DNA from: Actinomycetota bacterium
GTDB lineage: Bacteria > Actinomycetota > Actinomycetes > Actinomycetales > Microbacteriaceae
Direction of reading: 5' to 3'
DNA: 6,535 bases
NCBI GenBank assembly: GCA_027728145.1
Contig: JAQBZV010000059.1
Coordinates: 1-6,535 of the forward strand
Every line of letters begins with the position of its first letter. Position 1 is the stretch's first letter. Position numbers and translations under genes: made by a program. Under the pieces are notes generated by a model, which saw only the letters and a list, made by a program, of their open reading frames with translations, was not told the DNA's origin and made no database searches. Below, in pieces: positions 1-6,535 of the stretch.

Positions 1-741
1 CTGCTCATCCCGATTGTCTACACAATTGTTTTTTCGTTCAATGATTCCCGACGCACGAACATTATTTGGCGTGGTTTCACGTTCGACAACTGGCTCGATG
101 TCTGCAACGCGCAGGATGTGTGTTCCGCGTTTGGGAACTCGATCCTCGTTGCCGCTGTCTCCACAGTTCTCGCGACCGCCATGGGGACCGCGATAGCGAT
201 AGCGCTGGTGCGCTATCGCTTCCGTTTCCGCAACTCGACGACGTTGCTGCTCTTTTTGCCGATGGCCACACCCGAGGTGGTGTTGGGTGCTGGTCTTGCG
301 GCACAGTTCCTGCAACTCGGGGTCCAAAAAGGCCTGCCCACTGTCATCATCGCCCACACCATGTTCTGCATCAGCTTTGTTGTGGTGACCGTGCGAGCAC
401 GGGTCGCTGTCCTCGACCCCGCACTCGAAGAGGCGGGGCGCGACCTGTATGGTTCGCCCGCCCAAGTGTTCTGGCGAGTCACCTTCCCTCTGCTCATCCC
501 CGGCATCATGGCCGCAGCCCTGTTGTCCTTTGCGCTGAGTTTCGATGACTTCATCATCACGAACTTCAACGCGGGCCCCGCGATGACCTTCCCGCGCTTT
601 GTCTACACGGCGGCGGCTCGAGGAATTCCGGCGGAAGCCAATGTGATTGCCTCTGCTGTGTTCTTCGCGGCCATCATTCTCGTTCTGATTGCCCAGATCA
701 GCAGTGCCATTAAGCGCAAAAGACTCACACTCGCTGGTTAG
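1..741 (+). CDS. ABC transporter permease, PotC-like (polyamine type), 5' end missing
   Basis: This is the C-terminal 246 residues of an inner-membrane permease of the binding-protein-dependent ABC family. The reading frame is open from base 1, and the first residues (LLIPIVYTIVFSFN) look like the end of the first membrane helix. Since PotC-type permeases are about 260-280 aa, probably only some tens of residues lie outside the window. Visible parts, numbered from the first codon here, are hydrophobic helices near 47-68, 77-97, 112-132, 162-182 and 213-235, and the cytoplasmic EAA loop (EEAGRDLYGS, about 143-152) that docks on the ATPase subunit. The segment SFDDFIIT at 180-187 is typical of PotC-type spermidine/putrescine permeases. 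The expected partners (ATPase, PotB-like permease, binding protein) would lie upstream. The aminotransferase follows after 33 bases, so the two are probably co-transcribed. The substrate class is an inference from family resemblance; another small cationic or amine substrate is possible. Confidence 0.88.
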   Translation: MLIPIVYTIVFSFNDSRRTNIIWRGFTFDNWLDVCNAQDVCSAFGNSILVAAVSTVLATAMGTAIAIALVRYRFRFRNSTTLLLFLPMATPEVVLGAGLAAQFLQLGVQKGLPTVIIAHTMFCISFVVVTVRARVAVLDPALEEAGRDLYGSPAQVFWRVTFPLLIPGIMAAALLSFALSFDDFIITNFNAGPAMTFPRFVYTAAARGIPAEANVIASAVFFAAIILVLIAQISSAIKRKRLTLAG

Positions 742-761
742 ACCCTCCACCCGATAGCCAT

Positions 762-768
762 GAAGGGA
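762..768 (+). promoter_or_regulatory. Ribosome binding site that decides the aminotransferase start
   Basis: GAAGGGA lies six bases before the ATG at 775, which is ideal Shine-Dalgarno spacing. It also sits inside the first codons of the longer reading frame that begins at ATG 760. The ATG at 760 has no purine-rich site upstream (the sequence is CACCCGATAGCC). The start at 775 is therefore preferred. Confidence 0.7.
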
Positions 769-774
769 ACTGTA

Positions 775-2127
775 ATGTCTGTTGACCGCGCTCGACTCGG
801 TCGTCTCGTGTCTGAGGAGGTTGCTCGGTTCGAAGCAGAGCGACCACACTCGAAAGCACAGTTCGAGGTCGCTGAGAGCCGGATGCCCGATGGTGTTCCG
901 ATGCTCTGGATGGCGAAATGGCCGGGACCCTGGCCTGTCTATGTGGAGAGCGCGAAGGGCGCTCATTTCACTTGCGTGGACGGAATCGACCACGTCGACC
1001 TGTGTTTGGGGGACACCGGAGCCATGGTGGGTCATTCACCGGACCCCACGGTTCGAGCGGTGAGAAGCCAGCTCGCCAAGGGAATCACCACCATGCTCCC
1101 TACCGAGGACGCGGCGATTGTGGCCGGAATGCTGGCTGATCGCTTGGGGGTGCCAATGTGGCAGTTCACTTTGACCGCAACTGATGCCAACCGCGCCATG
1201 ATTCGCTATTCACGCCAGGTGACGGGGAAGAGCAAAGTCCTGGTCATGGATTACTGCTACCACGGCAGTGTCGACGAAACGTTTGCCACCCTGGATGACC
1301 ACGGCTCGGTTGTGCAAAGGCGTGGAAATATTGGCGCTCCGGTGGAGCCGGACGCGACCACCGTTGTGGTTCCTTTCAACGATGTAGCCGCTCTGGAGAA
1401 AGCTTTTGCCTCGGGAGATATTGCCTGTGCTCTGGTGGAGCCAGCGATGACAAACATCGGCATCGTGCTGCCCGATGAGGGCTGGCACGAAGCGCTGCGC
1501 GAGTTGTGCACGAAGCACGGCGCGGTTCTCATCATCGACGAGACACACACGGTCTGCGCGGGGCCCGGAGGAATGACGTTGCGGGACGGGCTGAAGCCCG
1601 ATGCTGTGGTGATCGGGAAAACTATTGCCGGGGGAATTCCCGCTGGTGCCTATGGCATGACCGGTGAGCTCCAAGATCGGGTCCGTGGCTCCATCCACTT
1701 GGAGGACATCGATGTCGGAGGAGTCGGTGGCACCCTGGCGGGGAACGCGCTTTCCTTGGCTGCCATTCGAGCAACCCTCGGGGAGGTCCTCACTCCCGAG
1801 TCCTACCCCGAGATGATTCAGCGCGCCACCGAGTGGACCGAGGGCGTCCAGGCCACCATCGATGAGTTCGGTGTTCCATGGCAGGTGACTCAGTTGGGAA
1901 CGAGGGCGGAATACAGCTTCCTCCCGCATTCTCCGAAAGATGGGGCGGAGGCGGCCCACGCTGATGATTTTGAACTCCAGCAGTATTTGCACCTTCACGC
2001 TCTCAACCGAGGAATTCTTCTCACCCCTTTCCACAACATGGCGTTGATGAGCCCCGCAACCACGGCTGGTGATGTTGCCGCTCACACGGCTCACTTCCGT
2101 GAGGCCGTGGCAAGCTTGTTTGCGTGA
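775..2127 (+). CDS. Class III PLP-dependent aminotransferase (glutamate-1-semialdehyde aminomutase-like)
   Basis: This is a 450-aa soluble fold-type I PLP enzyme. The start at 775 is chosen over ATG 760 because GAAGGGA lies six bases before it. Landmarks in order are CLGDTGAMVGHSP near the N-terminus, TATDAN at 134-139 where relatives have SGTEA for the cofactor phosphate, and YHGS at 162-165, where the aromatic Tyr would stack on the PLP ring. Next come DETHT at 255-259, with Asp255 expected to contact the pyridine nitrogen, and GKTIAGGIPAG, with Lys282 as the expected Schiff-base lysine. The motif GGTLAGNALSLAA near 315-327 matches the GTLxGNPL segment of the family. All catalytic positions are therefore present. 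The amino donor is not readable. The PotC-like permease just upstream suggests catabolism of an imported polyamine or omega-amino acid. It is unlikely to be the tetrapyrrole-pathway HemL because the SGTEA and DEV motifs differ. Its stop codon overlaps the start of the next gene, so the two are probably translationally coupled. Confidence 0.88.
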   Translation: MSVDRARLGRLVSEEVARFEAERPHSKAQFEVAESRMPDGVPMLWMAKWPGPWPVYVESAKGAHFTCVDGIDHVDLCLGDTGAMVGHSPDPTVRAVRSQLAKGITTMLPTEDAAIVAGMLADRLGVPMWQFTLTATDANRAMIRYSRQVTGKSKVLVMDYCYHGSVDETFATLDDHGSVVQRRGNIGAPVEPDATTVVVPFNDVAALEKAFASGDIACALVEPAMTNIGIVLPDEGWHEALRELCTKHGAVLIIDETHTVCAGPGGMTLRDGLKPDAVVIGKTIAGGIPAGAYGMTGELQDRVRGSIHLEDIDVGGVGGTLAGNALSLAAIRATLGEVLTPESYPEMIQRATEWTEGVQATIDEFGVPWQVTQLGTRAEYSFLPHSPKDGAEAAHADDFELQQYLHLHALNRGILLTPFHNMALMSPATTAGDVAAHTAHFREAVASLFA

Positions 2128-2789
2128 GCACCGAACTGTTTAGAACCGCCCAGAAGGCGGAGCTTCTCCAAGGAATGCGCCATGCTCGGATGGCGATTGG
2201 ACGGGGCCAGGTTGTCTGTGTCCCCACAGACACCTCCTACGCTCTGGTGGCAGACGCCTTCAAGGCCAGTGCGGTGCAGGCTCTTCGCGAAGCCCGGGGC
2301 ATGCCAGACAGGGCACCGCTGTCGGTGTTTGTCCCCGGAATCCCCACACTCCGTGCGCTGGCCGCTGAGGTGGCCGACGACGTGGCCACCCTAGCGGGCG
2401 AATTTTGGCCAGGAGCCCTTACGCTGATTGTGCCGGCGGGCGAATCCCTGAGTTGGGATCTCGGTGACACTCAGGGAACTGTCGCACTGCGGATGCCGGC
2501 CAATCGTATTGCCCTGGAGCTGCTGAGCGAGACCGGGCCCCTGGTTCAATCGGGCGCGTGGGCCAGCGGCCAGAAGCCGCTGGTGTCACCGACTGCACTC
2601 CAGAAACGGTTTGAGGGTGTGGTCTCGGTAGTTCTGGGAGCAGCGGAGGAAAAACCGGGGAAAGCAGTGTCCACCGTCATCGATGCGACCTCGCTGGATA
2701 CACCCCAGGGAAAACTTCGCATCGTGCGGGAAGGTGCCATCTCGGTGACCGATGTTTTCTCCGTGATTCCACCGGAGCGTTTTGCCTAA
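2124..2789 (+). CDS. YrdC/Sua5/TsaC-family protein (L-threonylcarbamoyladenylate synthase-like, substituted active-site motifs)
   Basis: This 221-aa protein starts at GTG in a GTGA overlap with the aminotransferase stop. The family makes threonylcarbamoyl-AMP from threonine, bicarbonate and ATP for t6A in tRNA. It has the length of the single-domain TsaC/YwlC form. Recognisable parts are VPTDTSYALVADA at 33-45 (family PTDTVYGLGADA), EFWPGALTLIV at 93-103, GTVALRMP at 118-125, STVIDAT at 183-189 and REGAI at 202-206. Two motifs deviate. The family KxR (KGR in Sua5) aligns with RGM at 58-60, and the family SAN motif (SSANxSG-like) aligns with SGAWASG at 143-149. VYGLG is also SYALV. By recall, a Sua5 gene commonly lies upstream of the atp genes in actinobacteria, so this may be the locus copy that has diverged. 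Whether it still makes threonylcarbamoyl-AMP is doubtful, so no symbol is assigned. The family call is secure and the function is not. Confidence 0.82.
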   Translation: MSTELFRTAQKAELLQGMRHARMAIGRGQVVCVPTDTSYALVADAFKASAVQALREARGMPDRAPLSVFVPGIPTLRALAAEVADDVATLAGEFWPGALTLIVPAGESLSWDLGDTQGTVALRMPANRIALELLSETGPLVQSGAWASGQKPLVSPTALQKRFEGVVSVVLGAAEEKPGKAVSTVIDATSLDTPQGKLRIVREGAISVTDVFSVIPPERFA

Positions 2790-2830
2790 ACCATCGCTGG
2801 AAGGCCAATTAGTTTCTCCCAGGGGTGCTT

Positions 2831-2839
2831 TGCTAAAGT
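2831..2839 (+). promoter_or_regulatory. Possible extended -10 promoter for the atp operon
   Basis: TGCTAAAGT fits an extended -10 element (TG, one base, then TAAAGT) in the 76-base gap between the YrdC-type gene and atpB. No good -35 hexamer is seen at 17 bases; AGTTTC at 2811-2816 is weak, although extended -10 promoters tolerate this. Transcription would begin near 2845-2847. No terminator hairpin was found in the gap, so read-through from the upstream genes is also possible. Confidence 0.45.
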
Positions 2840-2865
2840 CATGAAGGACGACATTCGCCGCACTC

Positions 2866-3702
2866 TTGTGCGCCCCGAAACTGGAGACAGAGCTGTTAAC
2901 AGAAGCCACTGACACGCTGTTTCAGTTAGCAGCCGGCGAAACCTTTAGTCCTCCGACGATTGAGGAATTTTTCCCTCCCGCGGTGCTCTTTGAGGGCACC
3001 TGGTTCGAGATTAACCGCATCATCTTGGTGCGCCTTCTTGCTGTTGTGGCACTGGTGTTGGTGTTTTGGCTCGGAACCCGCAAGATGCGCACCGTTCCTG
3101 GCCGATTCCAGGGGATGGTGGAGCTGGCGCTGAACCTGGTTCGTGTCAACATCGCCGAGGATCTTCTCGGCGAGAAGGACGGCAAGCGCTTCCTCCCGCT
3201 GCTCACCACAATCTTCTTCATGGTCTGGTTCATGAATGTGACCGGAATTATTCCGGGTCTCAACATTGCCGGAACCAGCATCATTGGAATGCCGCTGGTG
3301 TTGGCTATTGCCGCCTATGTGGCTTTTGTCTATGCCGGTCTTAGGAAGCACCCGGTGGCGTTCTTGAAGAACTCCCTGCTTCCCCCGGGCGTTCCGTGGC
3401 CGCTCTACATCATCGTGACGCCGATCGAGTTTGTATCCACCTTCATTCTTCGCCCGGTCACGTTGACCCTGCGTTTGCTCATGAACATGGTGGTGGGTCA
3501 CTTCCTGCTGGTGCTGTTTTTCTCCTCCACCCACTTCTTCATTCTGTATTCCGACTCCTGGATGGCATTCTTTGGTATCGGGACTATCGCGTTTAGCATC
3601 GCGTTCACCTTTTTCGAACTGTTGGTCGCCACCCTGCAGGCCTACGTATTCACCCTTTTGACCGCCGTCTACCTCCAGCTCGCGCTGGCGGAAGAACACT
3701 AA
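2866..3702 (+). CDS. atpB: F1Fo ATP synthase subunit a (start uncertain)
   Basis: Subunit a is the membrane stator of Fo. It carries the two proton half-channels and the arginine that faces the c-ring. The frame gives 278 aa from TTG 2866. The N-terminal segment PTIEEFFPPAVLFEGTW is typical of actinobacterial AtpB. Hydrophobic helices follow near 50-70, 107-129, 139-160, 175-195, 205-230 and 237-275. The essential arginine is Arg203 in TLRLLMNM, matching E. coli Arg210. The start is unclear. The frame closes upstream at TGA 2842-2844, no ATG or GTG lies before the conserved region, and TTG 2866 has no well-placed Shine-Dalgarno sequence. CTG 2893 would have GGAG (2883-2886) six bases ahead and give a 269-aa protein. 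This is the first atp gene here: no atpI precedes it. The product is certain; the N-terminal ten or so residues are not. Confidence 0.96.
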   Translation: MCAPKLETELLTEATDTLFQLAAGETFSPPTIEEFFPPAVLFEGTWFEINRIILVRLLAVVALVLVFWLGTRKMRTVPGRFQGMVELALNLVRVNIAEDLLGEKDGKRFLPLLTTIFFMVWFMNVTGIIPGLNIAGTSIIGMPLVLAIAAYVAFVYAGLRKHPVAFLKNSLLPPGVPWPLYIIVTPIEFVSTFILRPVTLTLRLLMNMVVGHFLLVLFFSSTHFFILYSDSWMAFFGIGTIAFSIAFTFFELLVATLQAYVFTLLTAVYLQLALAEEH

Positions 3703-3987
<285 letters not shown>

Positions 3988-3995
3988 GCCTGAGC

Positions 3996-4607
3996 ATGCA
4001 GACCGAAGCACTCCTTCTCGCAGCGGAAGGGGAAGCAACCAACCCGTTGCTCCCCGCGATCTATGACATTGTCTGGTCGATTATTCCGTTTGCTTTGGTG
4101 TTGCTGCTGTTCTGGCGCGTTGTGTTGCCCAGACTGCAGAAGACACTGGATGAGCGCTCCGAGGCTATCGAGGGTGGAATCGCCCAGGCAGAGAACGCCC
4201 AAGCAGAGGCAAAGGAAGCGTTGGAGAAGTACAACGCCCTCCTCGCCGAAGCCCGGGCTGAAGCTGCCAGCATCAGAGATCAGGCCCGCACCGAGGGGAC
4301 ACAGATTCTTCAAGAAATGAAGACGAATGCCCAAACGGAAGCGGACCGGATAGCCCAGAGCGCGCAGGCACAAATCGAAGCAGAACGCCACCAAGCTGTG
4401 CTCTCTTTGCGTAAAGAGGTCGGCAACCTGGCGCTTGATTTGGCCTCCGCCGTCGTGCAGGAGCGCCTGACCGAGGACGCGAAAGCGGCCTCCGTCGTGG
4501 ACAAGCTCCTCGCGGATCTCGATAGAGAGGCAAAGGCGCCCGCGAAGAAAGCACCGGCGAAGAAGCCCGCAGCGAAGAAAGCACCCGCAAAGAAGGCGAC
4601 TAAGTAA
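3996..4607 (+). CDS. atpF: F1Fo ATP synthase subunit b with Lys/Ala/Pro C-terminal tail
   Basis: Subunit b is the peripheral stalk, anchored in the membrane beside subunit a and reaching up to delta on top of F1. The 203-aa protein has a short N-terminal segment ending in NPLLPAIYDIVW, typical of actinobacterial AtpF. One membrane helix follows at about 22-44, then a long charged Ala/Glu/Lys-rich helix (about 46-165) expected to form the b dimer coiled coil. The end is unusual: residues 180-203 are 10 Lys, 9 Ala, 4 Pro and 1 Thr, with no acidic residue. This tail lies beyond the region that normally meets delta. The start ATG 3996 has only a weak upstream site (GGATAGG overlapping the atpE stop), so coupling to atpE translation is likely. 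atpH follows after two bases. The b and delta genes are separate, unlike the b-delta fusion of mycobacteria. Confidence 0.96.
   Translation: MQTEALLLAAEGEATNPLLPAIYDIVWSIIPFALVLLLFWRVVLPRLQKTLDERSEAIEGGIAQAENAQAEAKEALEKYNALLAEARAEAASIRDQARTEGTQILQEMKTNAQTEADRIAQSAQAQIEAERHQAVLSLRKEVGNLALDLASAVVQERLTEDAKAASVVDKLLADLDREAKAPAKKAPAKKPAAKKAPAKKATK
4533..4604 (+). repeat. Degenerate in-frame repeat encoding the AtpF Lys/Ala/Pro tail
   Basis: The 72 bases before the atpF stop are built from imperfect units coding KAPAK or KAPAKK, such as GCGAAGAAAGCACC and GCAAAGAAGGCG. Codons are mostly AAG/AAA for Lys and GCG/GCA for Ala. The units differ at third positions, so the tract is not a recent perfect duplication, but it is repetitive enough for slippage to change its length in frame. 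Confidence 0.8.
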
Positions 4608-4609
4608 CC

Positions 4610-5398
4610 ATGGGCGCACAGACCACGCAATCCCTCGCGAAGGCTCGAGAGAGCTTGAGCGGGTATTCGGCAACCAGCGAGCTTGCCGCTTCGCTGTTTG
4701 CTGCTGCCCTGGGATTGTCGGGGTCGAAAGCCCTTCGAGGTGCACTGGCGGATTCCTCGGCAGAGCAGAAAGCCCTTCAGGCGCTCGCGAAAGGTGCTTT
4801 TGCGTCGTTGTCCACCGACGCGAAAGCCCTGATTGGCGAGCTGGTCGCACTGCGCTGGTCAAGCCCGCTGGACCTGCAGGCTGCCCTTGAGGAGCTCGGC
4901 ATTCGAGCCCTTGCTGCGGTGTCGGGTGGGTCCTCTGACTTGGTCGGTGAGCTGCTCGCGGTTTCGAAACTCATCCACTCCGACCCCGAGGTGGAGCTCG
5001 CTGTGGGATCCAAGCGCGCACCCGCAAACGCCAAAGCGACACTGGTCTCAGCCCTCGTCGGTGGGAAGGTTTCACCGGAAGCAGAAGCCATTGTGCGCCA
5101 CCTGGTTGCGGACCCCCGGGGTCGCCGGATTGGACGCATGCTGATGAACGCAGCGGAGATTGTTGCCGACCAGGGTGGCAAGGGCCTCGCCGTTGTCTCA
5201 GTGGCTAAGCCGCTGAATGCCGCCCAGCTCGGTCACATCGACGATCTGGTGCAGAAGAAGTATCACCGCCCGCACTACATCGCGCAGCAAATCGACGACA
5301 GTGTCGTCGGGGGAGCGCGAATTCGTGTGGGCGATGACGTAATTGATGGAAGCGTGGCCACCAGGCTGCAGGACTTGAGAATGAAACTTGCCGGCTAG
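4610..5398 (+). CDS. atpH: F1Fo ATP synthase subunit delta (long actinobacterial form)
   Basis: Delta (the OSCP counterpart) sits on top of F1 and joins the alpha subunits to the b stalk. The protein is 262 aa, well above the roughly 180 aa of E. coli delta but normal for the actinobacterial type. The N-terminal part (about 1-105) is Ala/Leu-rich and helical, as expected for the F1-binding bundle. The C-terminal part holds the family signature [20 protein letters not shown] near 234-253, which includes the conserved GG...IR.GD...DGS pattern. The ATG lies two bases after the atpF stop. There is no well-placed ribosome binding site (AGAAGG is 13 bases away), so translation is probably coupled to atpF. 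Three in-frame GAAAGCCCT copies occur in the N-terminal part. atpA follows after 44 bases. Confidence 0.94.
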   Translation: MGAQTTQSLAKARESLSGYSATSELAASLFAAALGLSGSKALRGALADSSAEQKALQALAKGAFASLSTDAKALIGELVALRWSSPLDLQAALEELGIRALAAVSGGSSDLVGELLAVSKLIHSDPEVELAVGSKRAPANAKATLVSALVGGKVSPEAEAIVRHLVADPRGRRIGRMLMNAAEIVADQGGKGLAVVSVAKPLNAAQLGHIDDLVQKKYHRPHYIAQQIDDSVVGGARIRVGDDVIDGSVATRLQDLRMKLAG

Positions 5399-5431
5399 CG
5401 CTGGCGACACACGTGCGAGTGCACACAACCA

Positions 5432-5436
5432 AAGGA
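5432..5436 (+). promoter_or_regulatory. Ribosome binding site for atpA
   Basis: AAGGA lies six bases before ATG 5443 inside an A-rich run. It supports that ATG as the start and shows that atpA can initiate independently after the 44-base gap behind atpH. No promoter or terminator is evident in this gap. Confidence 0.75.
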
Positions 5437-5442
5437 AAAACC

Positions 5443-6535
5443 ATGGCTGAACTCACAATCAACCCGGACCACATCCGCGATGCGCTGAAAGACTTTGCGA
5501 AGTCCTATGACCCCGGCACTGCGGCCACCACTGAGGTGGGCCACGTGCTGGATGCCGCTGACGGCATCGCCCACGTGGAGGGTCTCCCCGGCGTCATGGC
5601 CAACGAGTTGGTCAAGTTCCAGGATGGAACCCTCGGGCTCGCCCAGAACCTGGACGAGAACGAAATCGGTGTGGTGGTTCTTGGTGAGTTCAGCGGTGTG
5701 GAGGCTGGCCAGGAAGTCACCCGGACCGGTGAAGTTCTTTCCGTTCCCGTAGGAGATGGCTACCTCGGTCGCGTCGTTGACCCACTAGGAAACCCGATCG
5801 ATGGCATGGGTGCCATCAAGGCTGAGGCCCGACGGGCTCTAGAGCTTCAGGCTCCGGGCGTTATGGCCAGGCGCAGTGTGCACGAGCCCCTGCAGACCGG
5901 TATCAAGGCGATTGACGCCATGATCCCGGTGGGTCGTGGTCAGCGTCAGCTCATCATTGGTGATCGCCAGACCGGTAAGACGGCTATCGCGGTCGACACC
6001 ATCATCAACCAGAAGGCGAACTGGGACTCCGGAGATCCCGACAAGCAGGTGCGCTGCATTTACGTGGCGATTGGTCAGAAGGGCTCAACCATCGCCGGCG
6101 TTCGCGGTGCTCTGGAAGAGGCCGGCGCCATGGAGTACACCACCATCGTGGCGGCTCCCGCGTCTGACCCCGCGGGGTTCAAATACCTGGCCCCCTACAC
6201 CGGTTCTGCTATTGGTCAGCACTGGATGTATAACTCCAAGCACGTGTTGATCATCTTCGATGACCTCTCCAAGCAGGCTGAGGCCTACCGCGCTGTGTCT
6301 CTGCTGCTGCGTCGTCCTCCGGGCCGTGAGGCATACCCCGGTGATGTCTTCTATTTGCACTCCCGTCTGCTGGAGCGCTGTGCGAAGCTCTCCGACGAGA
6401 TGGGTGGCGGTTCGATGACGGGCCTGCCCATCATCGAGACCAAAGCCAATGACGTCGCGGCGTTTATTCCCACCAACGTGATCTCGATCACCGACGGTCA
6501 GATCTTCCTGCAGTCCGACCTCTTCCTCGCCAACC
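5443..6535 (+). CDS. atpA: F1Fo ATP synthase subunit alpha, 3' end outside the window
   Basis: Alpha is the non-catalytic nucleotide-binding subunit of the F1 hexamer. The first 364 residues are present, out of an expected length of somewhat over 500, and the frame is open to the window end. The beta-barrel domain (about 25-95) contains the [19 protein letters not shown] stretch. The nucleotide-binding domain follows, with [11 protein letters not shown] near 109-119, the Walker A loop GDRQTGKT at 173-180 (Lys179 and Thr180 for phosphate and Mg2+), and the Walker B strand HVLIIFDD at 267-274 with Asp273. The visible end, [16 protein letters not shown], is the conserved segment just before the arginine finger (E. 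coli Arg376, expected near residue 380), so that residue lies beyond the window. ATG 5443 is preceded by AAGGA at six bases. atpG, atpD and atpC would be expected next. Confidence 0.97.
   Translation, partial: MAELTINPDHIRDALKDFAKSYDPGTAATTEVGHVLDAADGIAHVEGLPGVMANELVKFQDGTLGLAQNLDENEIGVVVLGEFSGVEAGQEVTRTGEVLSVPVGDGYLGRVVDPLGNPIDGMGAIKAEARRALELQAPGVMARRSVHEPLQTGIKAIDAMIPVGRGQRQLIIGDRQTGKTAIAVDTIINQKANWDSGDPDKQVRCIYVAIGQKGSTIAGVRGALEEAGAMEYTTIVAAPASDPAGFKYLAPYTGSAIGQHWMYNSKHVLIIFDDLSKQAEAYRAVSLLLRRPPGREAYPGDVFYLHSRLLERCAKLSDEMGGGSMTGLPIIETKANDVAAFIPTNVISITDGQIFLQSDLFLAN

Noticed and set aside
66..548. A 160-codon + strand frame overlapping the permease gene
   Set aside because: It is out of frame with the permease, whose frame is open from base 1 and carries the EAA and SFDD motifs. 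The translation is rich in His, Arg, Pro and Cys with no membrane segments.
760..774. Earlier ATG for the aminotransferase at 760
   Set aside because: The ribosome binding site GAAGGGA for ATG 775 lies inside these codons, and no such site precedes 760.
1210..2094. A 294-codon open frame on the minus strand under the aminotransferase gene
   Set aside because: It lies wholly antisense to a gene with clear family motifs. Its translation is low-complexity and His/Arg/Gly/Ser-rich, with no recognisable domain.
2926..3699. A 257-codon open frame on the minus strand under atpB
   Set aside because: It is the mirror image of a strongly hydrophobic gene, giving a highly charged Gln/Glu/His-rich translation. 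That is the usual artefact of antisense to membrane-protein codons.
5413..5424. Small hairpin GTGC-GAGT-GCAC between atpH and atpA
   Set aside because: The stem is only four base pairs and cannot be extended, so it is not distinguishable from chance.

Overview
The window looks like chromosomal DNA of a moderately high-GC actinobacterium, most likely in Micrococcales/Microbacteriaceae. This rests on three things: close resemblance of the c, a and alpha subunits to remembered family sequences; the long actinobacterial form of the delta subunit (262 aa); and GTG starts with purine-rich ribosome binding sites. No search could be run, so the family-level assignment is an inference. All genes read left to right on the + strand. 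No stretch longer than about 80 bases lacks a gene. I found no tRNA, rRNA, insertion sequence, CRISPR array or attachment site.

The left part (1-2789) is an accessory-type cluster. It holds the C-terminal ~246 residues of a PotC-like polyamine ABC transporter permease, then a class III PLP aminotransferase related to glutamate-1-semialdehyde aminomutase. After these comes a YrdC/Sua5/TsaC-type protein whose GTG start overlaps the aminotransferase stop (GTGA). The permease and aminotransferase together suggest uptake of a polyamine or other amine followed by transamination. The YrdC-type protein looks related to the Sua5 that often lies upstream of the atp genes in actinobacteria, but two of its substrate-binding motifs are replaced.

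The right part (2866-6535) is the first part of the F1Fo ATP synthase operon in the usual actinobacterial order: atpB (a), atpE (c), atpF (b), atpH (delta) and atpA (alpha, cut by the window end before the expected arginine finger). A plausible extended -10 promoter lies in the short gap before atpB. No atpI is present. A perfect 10-bp stem-loop lies between atpB and atpE, just ahead of the strong atpE ribosome binding site, where it could help raise c-subunit output. The b subunit ends in an unusual 24-residue Lys/Ala/Pro tail like those of actinobacterial histone-like proteins.

I see no wholly new system. The points most worth following are the altered YrdC protein and its placement, the b-subunit tail, the atpB-atpE hairpin and the uncertain start of atpB.
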